Shown here: piece by piece, positions 26,132-34,771 of the stretch
How positions within the stretch are numbered: the first letter of the stretch is position 1
Layout: the number at the start of each line of letters is the position of its first letter
Assembly (NCBI GenBank): GCA_024692955.1
Contig: JAILLW010000057.1
Coordinates: forward strand, 1-52,912
Origin: Lachnospiraceae bacterium
GTDB taxonomy: Bacteria; Bacillota; Clostridia; Lachnospirales; Lachnospiraceae
DNA length: 52,912 bases
Reading direction: 5' to 3'
Position numbers and translations under genes: made by a program
The notes under the pieces: generated by a model
Told to the model about the DNA's origin: nothing
The model's database searches: none
What the model saw: only the letters and a program-made list of their open reading frames with translations

Positions 26132-27928
26132 CTACAGTCTTTTCGCATAAATCACGGCATCTTCCAGTACCGGCAGAAAGCTCTGATACGACACATTATT
26201 GAACTCCATAAACCAGCCTTCATAGATATCCGGATCCAACTCCGGCAGTTCTCCGAACAGTTCACCGTCTTTGACTTCGAACTCACGGATTACTGCATCA
26301 TCCTTTTTCAATATGATCTTATGAACCGTCCCATCTCCCTCGAATCCGGGAATGTCGATGTCCATACCATATGTTTCATAAAGATATCTGACCCTTGAAG
26401 AATAAAACCATCTGAAGAAGCGCAGATTATTCTCATATGAGAGATACTGGCCACCTCTCGGATAATGGATCCGCTTAAGCTCCCATCGCGTCTCATCCAT
26501 ATGCATGGAAGCATCAATCCGGTCCGAATAAAGGTCTATCCTGTCTCTGAAGATGTCCTCAAGTTCCGGTCTGATCTCCTTGTATTTCTTCAGTACCTCC
26601 TCACGGAATCTTTCGTCTTCCATCAGTGTGGGATACCATATCGCATTCCGGGGCATCCCCCCTTTCGGATTGACGAAATTCCGCCCGTCGTGCGCATCAT
26701 TCGTTTCCCCGAAAGTATTGTCCATATCCCAGACCGGGCCGGTATAGATACGCTCTTTCCCCTTCTCTTTATAAAAAAACATGCTTACTTCGTAAGCATC
26801 CTTATTCAGCACTACCTCCTGCAATACTGCGTTTGCGGCTGCCGAATCCATATCAAGAATCGTAAAATCAGGAGTACCCGCTTCTATGGAATCGCTGATC
26901 CTCTGAAAACGTTCCTTAATGAACTTCACCTGCGCCATGGATGCATGTTTGGGCGCCTTAACGGAAAAAAACTCATTATCTTTCGTCTTGAATCCGCAGT
27001 CCTGATCATCATACCGGCTGTATAAGACCTGCTCGACCAGATATCCGCCATCCGTATTTCCTCCGTTTTCCAGCAGGTACCCTTTTTCGTCTGCTTCCGA
27101 ATACGGTTGACTGTCTTCGATGTTTTCGTTATTGGAAACATTCCATTTTTCAAGGTCGTTAATCGGCACCCGCCCGTCTCCGACGGAAACCGGTTCGATC
27201 AGGAGATAGTTGCCGAGGTACTCGCCGTCCATATAAAGATCGATCCACTCACTTCCGGAAACATAAGGGGCATCCAGGGCTTCGGCGATGTCAAGCGACA
27301 CCCTGGTATTCAGATGTGTGCCTTCCCAGGCAAGTGCGAGCAAAGTCCATTTTTTCCCCGGGCGAAGTCCGAGGATCGATGCCTTTTCTTCGGTATAAAA
27401 GTTGTAGGGCCTTTTACGAAAATCGCGCCATGTCGAATTCCCCCGCCCATTGACCGCCGAAAGATCTCCCGCATAGTTTCTTCGTCCGTCAGCAGTTATC
27501 ACATCCATATGTCCGCGGAGCGAATTCTCCTTATCCAGATGAATATACTCTCTGGCGGCATAGATCCAGCTGCTATCGGTTTTGCCATCCGGATCAAGAT
27601 CTATAAATACGGCCGGAATGTTTTCGGAATACATGATCCTGATATCCGGGACCGCCACCGGCGCATCATCACCGCAAAGATCAGTGATCTGAATTCCGGC
27701 AGTAAAGGCGGGCATAAATAAATAGTATCTGTCCTCCTCGTTACTATGGTACGAATTGATCGTATGCTTTTCTCCGTGCCCGATCACGCATGCCTGATAG
27801 ATGTCATGTTCCTTGTCATATATGACCTCTATGGTGGAAGCATCGGTGCCCTCTCTTTCCGAGAAGCCGATCAGAATGCTCAATAGTGCGCCGGCAACCA
27901 CAAGAAGTAACAGCAGTCTGTATTTCAT
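26132..27928 (-). CDS. CotH kinase family secreted protein
   Basis: 598 residues. N-terminal signal/anchor (YRLLLLLVVAGALLSILIG), then an N-terminal beta domain, then the CotH fold from about residue 165: RGNSTWRDFRKRPYNFY, W-LLAL-EGTHLNTR, IDLYMDGEYLGNYLLIEPV, GGYLVE and the catalytic-type GPVWDMDNTFGE. CotH proteins are atypical extracellular protein kinases; in Bacillus CotH phosphorylates spore coat proteins, in Mucorales CotH are surface invasins. The residues expected for ATP/Mg binding (D of VWDMD, N of the QEVVLNKDAYE block) appear intact. First of the CotH-VTC-DUF4956 trio; a spore-coat role is not indicated by context. Confidence 0.9.
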   Translation of the reverse strand: MKYRLLLLLVVAGALLSILIGFSEREGTDASTIEVIYDKEHDIYQACVIGHGEKHTINSYHSNEEDRYYLFMPAFTAGIQITDLCGDDAPVAVPDIRIMYSENIPAVFIDLDPDGKTDSSWIYAAREYIHLDKENSLRGHMDVITADGRRNYAGDLSAVNGRGNSTWRDFRKRPYNFYTEEKASILGLRPGKKWTLLALAWEGTHLNTRVSLDIAEALDAPYVSGSEWIDLYMDGEYLGNYLLIEPVSVGDGRVPINDLEKWNVSNNENIEDSQPYSEADEKGYLLENGGNTDGGYLVEQVLYSRYDDQDCGFKTKDNEFFSVKAPKHASMAQVKFIKERFQRISDSIEAGTPDFTILDMDSAAANAVLQEVVLNKDAYEVSMFFYKEKGKERIYTGPVWDMDNTFGETNDAHDGRNFVNPKGGMPRNAIWYPTLMEDERFREEVLKKYKEIRPELEDIFRDRIDLYSDRIDASMHMDETRWELKRIHYPRGGQYLSYENNLRFFRWFYSSRVRYLYETYGMDIDIPGFEGDGTVHKIILKKDDAVIREFEVKDGELFGELPELDPDIYEGWFMEFNNVSYQSFLPVLEDAVIYAKRL

Positions 27929-27961
27929 GGTCTTCCTGTCCCGCTCATATCGTCCGATAAT

Positions 27962-28396
27962 CTATGCCGCTTTCTTTTTTACCGCCTTGAATCCCCTTTT
28001 CCTTCCCACGGCAATGAGAACAGCGGAAAAGATCAGAAGAGCACCTCCCGCACACGGAAAAACTACCGACAGATGACTGGTGGTGCCGTATATTTCCAGG
28101 ACTCCCTTAAACACCGCTCCAAGAGTCAGCGTGACCACTCCGGCATCATACGCCGCGAGGCTCATATATGGTACCGTAAACGGCAGAATACGAAACAGAA
28201 ATACGCACGGTATGATCCATGCCAGAAAAGGTATGGCAAAGGCAAAGGCCATATAGAAGGACATAACTCCATGGCTGAAATGCTCGTATATAAATCCCAG
28301 TGCCAAAAAGAACAGAGCACAGACGGAATATATTTCCAGCCGTCGCGGAAGCTTCTTTTTTGTGATCTTTTCAACGTCCGATATAAACAATGTCAC
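27962..28396 (-). CDS. Small four-span membrane protein
   Basis: 144 residues, four hydrophobic segments (~22-38, 45-65, 78-98, 110-130) and a Lys-rich C-terminus (KAVKKKAA). I do not recognise the family; size and topology are like GtrA-type flippase proteins, which typically accompany GtrB glycosyltransferases such as those two genes upstream, but no diagnostic motif is visible. It overlaps the phosphodiester glycosidase gene by 26 bp and precedes CotH by 33 bp. Confidence 0.55.
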   Translation of the reverse strand: MTLFISDVEKITKKKLPRRLEIYSVCALFFLALGFIYEHFSHGVMSFYMAFAFAIPFLAWIIPCVFLFRILPFTVPYMSLAAYDAGVVTLTLGAVFKGVLEIYGTTSHLSVVFPCAGGALLIFSAVLIAVGRKRGFKAVKKKAA

Positions 28397-29354
28397 TCAC
28401 CGCTCTTTCTTGGATCTCATCTCCCTTTGATGTGGGGTGATTCAGTATGCTTCCCTGAAACCAGAGTGTCGAAGACCCTCCGCCGTCAAGATTGTATGCG
28501 CACTTGACACCGAAGGATTGCAGAATCGTTGCCATCTGATACAAAGTCAATCCCACATTGTTATCAAAGCGTCCGTCAGCCACCAGGAAGATATAGTGAT
28601 TCTTTTCTATCATACCGATGGATGTCCGCGGATGATGCTGTCCCACCACATTTACATCCTGTTCTTTTCTGACCGTGACAGTGCCATCCGAGATGAGTCC
28701 GGGCCCGAAGGAGAATAAATGCATTGCCCCCTTCTCCATCAGGTCTTCCGCAGATCTTTCATCCTGTCTGATCACTTCCATGGATCCATCGGAATAGACT
28801 GCCAGAGCATCCACGTCTGACGGCTTGTCCGAGTACAGCACTCCGTTTCTTGCCACATATCCTGTTTCTCTTGCACCATAGTAATCGCCGTTGATCGCGA
28901 GGATCGCGCCATTGTCTTCCGCCTGTTCCGACGTGGGCTGCACGATGTTTTTCCCATAGGCGTCTTCGGCGAAAGCGGTTTTCATAAGATCCGGGGAAGA
29001 AATTGTTACGTCCGCTATGAATACCTCCGTATCAAAAGCGCGGTAATTTGAAATGGCAATGGATATGTCATCATCCGAGTAGGAATAATCAAACTCTTCA
29101 TTCTTTGTCATGTTAAGAGGCTCATCATCATCGGAAATTTCCGATATTTCATCACTTGTTATGATGTTTTCCGGTTCCTTTGATCCCCCTTCATCTGCGG
29201 CGACCTTAACGGGATTGACGGCCGCCTTCGAGACATCCGCCTGATACGTATGCTTAATCACAAATACATCGAGCACGGCATATACGGTGAACAGCAGCAG
29301 CGCGGAATAGTATGCGATTATGATCCGTTTTTTTGTATTGAGCCGGGTTTTCAC
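28371..29354 (-). CDS. Phosphodiester glycosidase (NAGPA-like), membrane anchored
   Basis: 327 residues. One N-terminal membrane span (IIIAYYSALLLFTVYAVLDV), an acidic linker (SDEISEISDDDEP), then the phosphodiester glycosidase domain: ILAINGDYYGARETGYVARNG, HHPRTSIGM, IFLVADGR, and YNLDGGGSSTLWFQG near the C-terminus. The family includes the lysosomal uncovering enzyme (GlcNAc-1-phosphodiester hydrolysis) and bacterial enzymes that cleave sugar phosphodiesters. Its presence suggests a phosphodiester-linked sugar in the polymer made by this operon. Overlaps the GT2 gene by 4 bp. Confidence 0.88.
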   Translation of the reverse strand: MKTRLNTKKRIIIAYYSALLLFTVYAVLDVFVIKHTYQADVSKAAVNPVKVAADEGGSKEPENIITSDEISEISDDDEPLNMTKNEEFDYSYSDDDISIAISNYRAFDTEVFIADVTISSPDLMKTAFAEDAYGKNIVQPTSEQAEDNGAILAINGDYYGARETGYVARNGVLYSDKPSDVDALAVYSDGSMEVIRQDERSAEDLMEKGAMHLFSFGPGLISDGTVTVRKEQDVNVVGQHHPRTSIGMIEKNHYIFLVADGRFDNNVGLTLYQMATILQSFGVKCAYNLDGGGSSTLWFQGSILNHPTSKGDEIQERAVSDIVYIGR

Positions 29355-30283
29355 TTATTACCTCCGATCCTCCTTCGAATGATGTAGCGTGGGCGTGCTT
29401 TGATTTCCTCATAGATTCTGGAAATATAATGGCCGATGATCCCGATGCCGAGCATCAGGACACCACCGGTGATAAGCTGTAGAAGAATGACCGTCGTAAA
29501 GCCCTCAAGGGCCTGGCCGGTAAAATACTTATAGAGCGATTCCGCGGCGATCGCAATCGAAAAGATCAGAAAAACGATGCCCATGATCGTTACGAACTGC
29601 ATCGGCGCGCTGGAAAAGGAAGTGATATTCTGAATGGCATATCTTGTGAGTTTGAGAACCGACCATTTTGAAGTTCCGATCTCCCGCTCGTTTACTTCAA
29701 AGAATACCTCGGTCTTCTTAAACCCGATCCAGGATGAAAGTGCGCGAAAAAACGGAGCCCTCTCCGGCATCAGCAAGAGTGCATCCACTGCCTTTCTGTC
29801 CAGAAGCTTAAAATCGGAAGCCCTTGCCATATCGATCCCGGTGGCCCGGCTCATGATCTTATAAAAGGTGCCTGCAGCGAATCCGTGTGCGGGATTTTCC
29901 TTCCCTCTGGAAGTCTTGATGCCCTCCACCACCTCAAAGCCTTCGCTCCATAGTTGATACATTTCAGGCAATGTTTCGGCCGGATGCTGCAGATCGCAGT
30001 CCATAAGCACCGCGCAATCCCCCTTCGCGGTCTCAAGTCCCGCAAAGATTGCCGCCTCTTTTCCGAAATTTCTCGAAAAAGAGAGACCTACGATTTCAGG
30101 ATGCGTGTCGGAAAGCTCCTTTATCTTCAGAAATGTGTCGTCCGAAGATCCGTCATCCACAAAGATGATCTCGTACAAGATCCCGTTTTCGGAAAGAATA
30201 CCGGATACCGCACCAAAAGTTCTTTCAATATTGCCCTGTTCATTAAACGCGGGAATAATGACTGATAGAAGTCCGGATCTCAT
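29351..30283 (-). CDS. Family 2 glycosyltransferase, GtrB/DPM1-like (first)
   Basis: 310 residues. GT-A domain: SVIIPAFNEQGNIERT, FVDDGSSDDTF, LSFSRNFGKEAAIFAG, and MDCDLQHPAE with the metal-binding DxD. Two C-terminal membrane helices (~225-245, 265-290). Such enzymes load undecaprenyl- or polyprenyl-phosphate with a hexose on the cytoplasmic side for later transfer outside. The start codon is immediately preceded by an exact copy of the dispersed word (30285-30294), occupying the place of the ribosome binding site; only a weak GGCGG remains. Confidence 0.92.
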   Translation of the reverse strand: MRSGLLSVIIPAFNEQGNIERTFGAVSGILSENGILYEIIFVDDGSSDDTFLKIKELSDTHPEIVGLSFSRNFGKEAAIFAGLETAKGDCAVLMDCDLQHPAETLPEMYQLWSEGFEVVEGIKTSRGKENPAHGFAAGTFYKIMSRATGIDMARASDFKLLDRKAVDALLLMPERAPFFRALSSWIGFKKTEVFFEVNEREIGTSKWSVLKLTRYAIQNITSFSSAPMQFVTIMGIVFLIFSIAIAAESLYKYFTGQALEGFTTVILLQLITGGVLMLGIGIIGHYISRIYEEIKARPRYIIRRRIGGNK

Positions 30284-30284
30284 A

Positions 30285-30294
30285 TTATGTAAAC
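30285..30294. repeat. Exact dispersed-motif copy abutting a start codon
   Basis: TTATGTAAAC on the plus strand, one base from the ATG of the GT2 gene, intergenic. Confidence 0.6.
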
Positions 30295-30379
30295 CGCCAT
30301 TTCATTATGTATTCTTATTTCAACTCCTGCATTCGTACAGTCCGTTTTGTTTCGATGTGCATTATGAAAGCCCGTTAAG

Positions 30380-31339
30380 TCAGCCGTTCCCCGGTTCATC
30401 CAGAAACTGCTCGATAATGAATCGCGGTCTGCCTTTTGTTTCCAGATAAATCTTCCCCACATATTCTCCGACAACGCCGAGAGCAAGAAGAATCAGCCCG
30501 CCGATGGCCCAGATGGATACCATAAGGGTCGTCCAGCCCTGTATCGTCTCTCCGATATAATGACGGATAAAGGAATAGATGAGGATCACGATACTCATCA
30601 GGAAAATAAAGAACCCGAGTCCCGTTATAAGGCGGATCGGATGGATGGACAGGCTCGTCACGCCCTCCACCGCAAATGCAAGCATCTTGGAAAGGGGGTA
30701 TTTGCTCTCTCCCGCAAAGCGTTCGCCGCGCTCATAATAGACCACATCCGACTTATAGCCAATCAGCGGCACTATTCCGCGGAGGAAGAGGTTGACTTCA
30801 GTAAAACCGGCAAGCCCCTGAAGCGCCCTTTTCGACATCAGCCGGTAGTCCGCATGGTTAAAGACGGTCTTCGCGCCCATCTTATCCATAATCTTATAAA
30901 AGCTCTCTGCCGTCACACGTTTGAAAAAGGTATCCGTGGTCCTTCGGGAGCGCACACCGTAAACGATGTCGATTCCCGAAAGGTACTTATCGATCATCTC
31001 GTCCATGGCATTAATGTCATCCTGAAGATCAGCATCCATGGAGATCACCACGTCCGCCCTGTCCTTCACCGTCATCAGTCCCGCGAGAAGTGCATTCTGA
31101 TGTCCGCGGTTCCGCGAAAGATTGATCCCGGAAAAGAGAGGATCCTCGCCGTGAAGATGTTCGATGAGTTCCCAGGTTCTGTCTTTCGAACCGTCATTAA
31201 CAAAAGCGACGCGGCTCGTGGTGCTTATCTTTCCATCCGCGATCAGGCTTGTCATTTTTGCTTTCAGGCGCTTTGCCGTCTCCGGAAGCACGGCTTCCTC
31301 ATTGTAACAGGGAATCACAACATATAGACGGTTTTCCAA
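30380..31339 (-). CDS. Family 2 glycosyltransferase, GtrB/DPM1-like (second)
   Basis: About 319 residues. LYVVIPCYNEEAVLPET, FVNDGSKDRTWELI, NLSRNRGHQNALLAGL and SMDADLQDDI (DxD) define the GT-A domain; two membrane helices near the C-terminus. A paralogue of the gene at 29351-30283. The likely start is TTG at 31339, six bases after a GGGAGGGGGAG ribosome binding site; upstream in-frame ATG at 31387 lies between promoter and that site and would give a non-conserved extension. First gene after the promoter at 31415-31443. Confidence 0.9.
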   Translation of the reverse strand: MENRLYVVIPCYNEEAVLPETAKRLKAKMTSLIADGKISTTSRVAFVNDGSKDRTWELIEHLHGEDPLFSGINLSRNRGHQNALLAGLMTVKDRADVVISMDADLQDDINAMDEMIDKYLSGIDIVYGVRSRRTTDTFFKRVTAESFYKIMDKMGAKTVFNHADYRLMSKRALQGLAGFTEVNLFLRGIVPLIGYKSDVVYYERGERFAGESKYPLSKMLAFAVEGVTSLSIHPIRLITGLGFFIFLMSIVILIYSFIRHYIGETIQGWTTLMVSIWAIGGLILLALGVVGEYVGKIYLETKGRPRFIIEQFLDEPGNG

Positions 31340-31414
31340 TCTTCTCCCCCTCCCTTCAAGGCCTTTCGGTCTTCGGGTCAAAACCAAGGATTATGAGGTT
31401 CTCATAACCCTTTG

Positions 31415-31443
31415 ATTATACTTGATTTCCGACTGCTTGTAAA
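31415..31443 (-). promoter_or_regulatory. Predicted promoter of the surface-polymer operon
   Basis: TTTACA (31438-31443), 17-bp spacer, perfect TATAAT (31415-31420), minus strand. A motif variant ATTTACATAA (31446-31455) sits just upstream of the -35. The whole element resembles the promoter at 33826-33854 (shared ATATTTACA, AATCAAGTA-AATCAA). Confidence 0.7.
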
Positions 31444-31445
31444 TA

Positions 31446-31455
31446 TTATGTAAAT
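31446..31455. repeat. Dispersed-motif variant upstream of the surface-operon promoter
   Basis: TTATGTAAAT, one mismatch, directly upstream of the -35 element. Confidence 0.4.
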
Positions 31456-31510
31456 TAAATCAGACTATTTCCCAATCAGATTCGAGACCATTTTCGTCAG
31501 TCCTGTATTT

Positions 31511-33775
31511 TCAGGAACGATCCCGGTTCAAGGGCACAAGTTCAAAAAACTGGTGAAAAGCTTCATCAAAGGGCATAAGATATAGTTCCCCATTCTCCGG
31601 ATCAAAAGTCAGCACATGCTCATTGTCCTGCCGGATCGTATAATAGCCGTTCTCCTGCTTTTCAATCCGCAGTTCCTGTTCTCTTCTTGCGCTCATGCGC
31701 GCGGCTCTTATCATGCGGTGTTCAGCGCCTTCGCGGTCAAAGGATTCCAGAACCCGGTATCTTTCTTCATTCTTTTCCTCATTATCATGAAAGATCCTGG
31801 AGACCCCATTGAAAGTACGGATGGTAAGCCTGCTTCCCGGTGAATTCTCACCATCTTTGTCGAAGCCGACGAAATAGAATGTCTCCTCCGGTTTTTCACC
31901 GGCATACTCATCGCCGACATAAAGAACAGCGCCTTCTCCCACTTCCCGTATCAGGTATTCTCCGTCTGAAACATCCTGCATCAGCTCTTCCCTTTCCTGC
32001 GCAAGATGCTCCTTAACGGCCTCAGTGTCTTCTTTTGTTACGATACGGGATTCCGTCGACTGCAGATATATGATAAGGACAAGTCCAAGCAGGATCGCTC
32101 CGGCAGAAACAAGGGAAGAATGCTCAAGCCGGAATGATTCCTTTTTCTTCGTTTTCTTCTTTTCGGGCTTTTTCTCCGCACCGGCCGAAAACAGCCGGTT
32201 AAGGCGATCCAGCGCGGCCAGCAGCCCCATAACCGCGTACGGGATCAGCAGCAGGAAATACGGCAGCGTATACTGCGCCTTTGCCTCCCAGACAAGATGG
32301 AAGAGGAACCCTCCGATAAAGATGATCAGGAATACCGATGTTCGAAATGCTTTCTTCGCCGGACAGAAAAGGACATGGAGACACGCTCCTGCATAGACAA
32401 AAACCATAAAGAAATCAAGCCACGTACGCAAAGGATCGATCACCGCGTCATTTTTAAGACGCCCGGCCCATTTCGGAAGAACCCCATTGTTTCCCCTGGT
32501 CTGATAGATCCAGAAGCTCTGGAAAGTCGGCTCATCCCATTGAGATACCGTCTTTTGCAGGAAGAAAGCATTGCGGAATACGGTATCCTCCGAAAATCTT
32601 TTTCCGATCTCCGTCAGACGTCTCTTTGCATCCTCCTTCTGTGCTGCGGTGTCATAGCCCAGGCTGCAGTAGGAATCTCTCACATATGAGTTATACCAGC
32701 CGTTCGCTTTGCTCCCGTTCTCCGAAAGCCCCATCGCCACATAGGCTAAAGGGGTGATCCCGCCATCCATGCCGACACCCGTTTTTTTCTCTATAAAAGA
32801 GCGCGGGAAGGTGAGCGAAAGGACGCACAGGAGCACAAAAAGTGCCGGATACCAGTATTTCACGAATGCTTTTCTTCGAAAGATTTCCACGATGCACCAG
32901 GCAACAGCCCCGATCAGGAAAATGATATAATTCTCCTTTACCATAACCGCCGGAATCCAGCAGAGACCCGAAGCAGCCGCCAAATACCATTTTCCACCGT
33001 TTACATACCTTATCATTCCGCAGATCGCGATCAGGGAAAATGCAAGTCCCGGAAGCGTTCCATATACGAAGGAGGCATAGATGCCGACCGGCCAGAAGAG
33101 ATAGCCCGTAAAAAGAATAACGAGCTGCGATAAGCGGGACAGTCCGAACTCTCCCCCAATCTCCGCAAGTTCCAAAAAGATAACCGAAGCAAAAAAGGCA
33201 TTCAGGATCTGAAAAGCCTGTATATTCTGAGTCCCCGTAAGTTTCATAAAGAGATATTCCCAGAAGACAAGGCCGAGCTGATTCGTACAGATACCGATGT
33301 ACTGATCCCGGAAAAAGTCATGATAGTCGGAGGAAAACAGATGGCGTACGGCAATAAGAACGCTCTCCTGATCCGCAAACTGCGTCGTCTGGGTCGAGAG
33401 CACCCAGATCAGGGAAATCACCAAGATCCCTCCCGTCAGGATCCATTTGGTCGCATAAAAGAACCTGTCCTTTTCAATTTTTTTCTTAAATCTCTCCCAG
33501 GCTAAGGTGCGATGGAGAAAAAAGAGCCCGGCAAGTACAATAAATATGACCGGAAGCTTAAGCCACGGATAATCGCGGACGAAAAAAATCTTTTCGCTTC
33601 CGTCCCCTGCGATGTAAGAGGTCAGAGAAGCCGAAGTCCCAAGAAGGATAGAAAGAAAAAGAGCGGCAATCGCAAAAATCACGATCCCGCAGATCTTCGG
33701 AATCTGTTTGAAGATGGAATCTGTTGAGTTCTGTTTCATTTCAGACATTGGTGAATTCGTCCTGTCTTCAGGCAT
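31511..33775 (-). CDS. Polytopic membrane protein, PMT/GT-C-like with ricin-like tail (754 aa)
   Basis: About 12-13 membrane segments; a first cytoplasmic tail of ~25 residues, a large extracytoplasmic part (~335-425, AYVAMGLSENGSKANGWYN), a Lys-rich loop (EKKPEKKKTKKKE), then a last span (~560-580) and a ~170-residue soluble C-terminal domain. The end (ENGYYTIRQDNEHVLTFDPENGELYL) resembles a ricin-type sugar-binding repeat. The family is common in Lachnospiraceae and is usually annotated as a glycosyltransferase of unknown substrate. Starts at residues 11 and 14 are alternatives, as the ribosome binding site is poor. Has its own promoter. Confidence 0.6.
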   Translation of the reverse strand: MPEDRTNSPMSEMKQNSTDSIFKQIPKICGIVIFAIAALFLSILLGTSASLTSYIAGDGSEKIFFVRDYPWLKLPVIFIVLAGLFFLHRTLAWERFKKKIEKDRFFYATKWILTGGILVISLIWVLSTQTTQFADQESVLIAVRHLFSSDYHDFFRDQYIGICTNQLGLVFWEYLFMKLTGTQNIQAFQILNAFFASVIFLELAEIGGEFGLSRLSQLVILFTGYLFWPVGIYASFVYGTLPGLAFSLIAICGMIRYVNGGKWYLAAASGLCWIPAVMVKENYIIFLIGAVAWCIVEIFRRKAFVKYWYPALFVLLCVLSLTFPRSFIEKKTGVGMDGGITPLAYVAMGLSENGSKANGWYNSYVRDSYCSLGYDTAAQKEDAKRRLTEIGKRFSEDTVFRNAFFLQKTVSQWDEPTFQSFWIYQTRGNNGVLPKWAGRLKNDAVIDPLRTWLDFFMVFVYAGACLHVLFCPAKKAFRTSVFLIIFIGGFLFHLVWEAKAQYTLPYFLLLIPYAVMGLLAALDRLNRLFSAGAEKKPEKKKTKKKESFRLEHSSLVSAGAILLGLVLIIYLQSTESRIVTKEDTEAVKEHLAQEREELMQDVSDGEYLIREVGEGAVLYVGDEYAGEKPEETFYFVGFDKDGENSPGSRLTIRTFNGVSRIFHDNEEKNEERYRVLESFDREGAEHRMIRAARMSARREQELRIEKQENGYYTIRQDNEHVLTFDPENGELYLMPFDEAFHQFFELVPLNRDRS

Positions 33776-33825
33776 TTTCGATCAAAAAGAGCAGAAAAAT
33801 GGCATCCATTGACCATAACACCTTG

Positions 33826-33854
33826 ATTGTACTTGATTCCCCATTTGTTGTAAA
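33826..33854 (-). promoter_or_regulatory. Predicted promoter of the 754-aa membrane protein
   Basis: TTTACA (33849-33854), 17-bp spacer, TACAAT (33826-33831) on the minus strand; closely similar to the promoter at 31415-31443. Confidence 0.65.
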
Positions 33855-33869
33855 TATTTGTAAAAACCG

Positions 33870-33903
33870 AAAGCCACTGCCGTATGATTCCGACAGTGGC
33901 TTT
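33870..33903. terminator. Bidirectional hairpin downstream of tpiA
   Basis: AAAGCCACTG (33870-33879) pairs with CAGTGGCTTT (33894-33903), 14-base loop, T-rich tails on both sides. Second of two hairpins after tpiA. Confidence 0.75.
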
Positions 33904-33939
33904 CTTTATTGTCAGGTTGACGGGGTCATTTCGTCAGAG

Positions 33940-33984
33940 GTTGACATAAAATGAACCGTTAACCCCGTCCCCGGGGTTCATTTT
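33940..33984 (-). terminator. tpiA terminator with overlapping motif variant
   Basis: AAAATGAACC (33948-33957) pairs with GGTTCATTTT (33975-33984) two bases after the tpiA stop. The T-tail on the minus strand runs straight into TTATGTCAAC (33940-33949), the same variant as at the pyrB stop. Confidence 0.6.
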
Positions 33985-33986
33985 GG

Positions 33987-34733
33987 TCAGGCATTGACGA
34001 TCTTGCCGAAATCGGGCTTAAGGGATGCGCCGCCGATAAGGCCGCCGTCAATGTTGGGCTTGGAAAGGAGCTCAGCTGCGTTGCCCGCGTTCATGGAACC
34101 GCCGTACTGGATGCGTACGGCATCGGCGGTAGCCTGATCATAGAGATCGGCGATGATCTCACGGATCATCTTGCATACCTCTTCCGCCTGGTCGGCGGTA
34201 GCGGTCTCGCCGGTACCGATCGCCCAGATGGGCTCGTACGCGATCACGAGAGTCTTTACCTGATCCGCCGTCACATCGGTCAGATCCCACTTTATCTGCC
34301 TTGCGATCCACTCTTTGTAGGTGCCTGCCTTTCTTAAAGCGAGGGACTCGCCGCAGCACATAATGGGCGTAAGGCCGGATGCGAATGCTTTTTTAACCTT
34401 CTGATTGATGAGGATATCATTCTCGCCGAAGATGTCTCTTCTTTCGGAGTGACCGATGATAACATATTCCACGCCTGCTTCCTTGAGCATCGGCGCGGAG
34501 ATCTCGCCGGTGAACGCACCCTTGTCTTCAATGTAGAAGTTCTCGGCTCCCACATGTACGTTGGTGCCCTTAACGGCTTCCACCACGGGTACGATGTCGA
34601 TGGCGGGAACGCAGTATACCACGTCAACCGCATCATTCTTTACAAGATCCTTTAATTCGTTACACAGAGCAACTGCCTCACCGGGAGTCTTGTTCATCTT
34701 CCAGTTGCCTGCGATGATTCTTCTTCTGGACAT
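33987..34733 (-). CDS. tpiA: Triosephosphate isomerase
   Basis: 248 residues; interconverts glyceraldehyde-3-phosphate and dihydroxyacetone phosphate. All catalytic residues are visible: K12 in GNWKMNK, H95 in IIGHSERR, E167 in [11 protein letters not shown], and the phosphate loop [13 protein letters not shown]. Last gene of the glycolytic group, 38 bp after pgk, ribosome binding site AAGGAG, followed by two terminators. Confidence 0.98.
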   Translation of the reverse strand: MSRRRIIAGNWKMNKTPGEAVALCNELKDLVKNDAVDVVYCVPAIDIVPVVEAVKGTNVHVGAENFYIEDKGAFTGEISAPMLKEAGVEYVIIGHSERRDIFGENDILINQKVKKAFASGLTPIMCCGESLALRKAGTYKEWIARQIKWDLTDVTADQVKTLVIAYEPIWAIGTGETATADQAEEVCKMIREIIADLYDQATADAVRIQYGGSMNAGNAAELLSKPNIDGGLIGGASLKPDFGKIVNA

Positions 34734-34771
34734 TTTTAATTCTCCTTATAGAATATTTTTTCAGTGCTCAC

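Noticed and set aside
30280-30486. 68-codon open frame between the two GT2 genes
   Set aside because: It overlaps the end of the second GT2 gene in another frame, has no ribosome binding site and no recognisable family.
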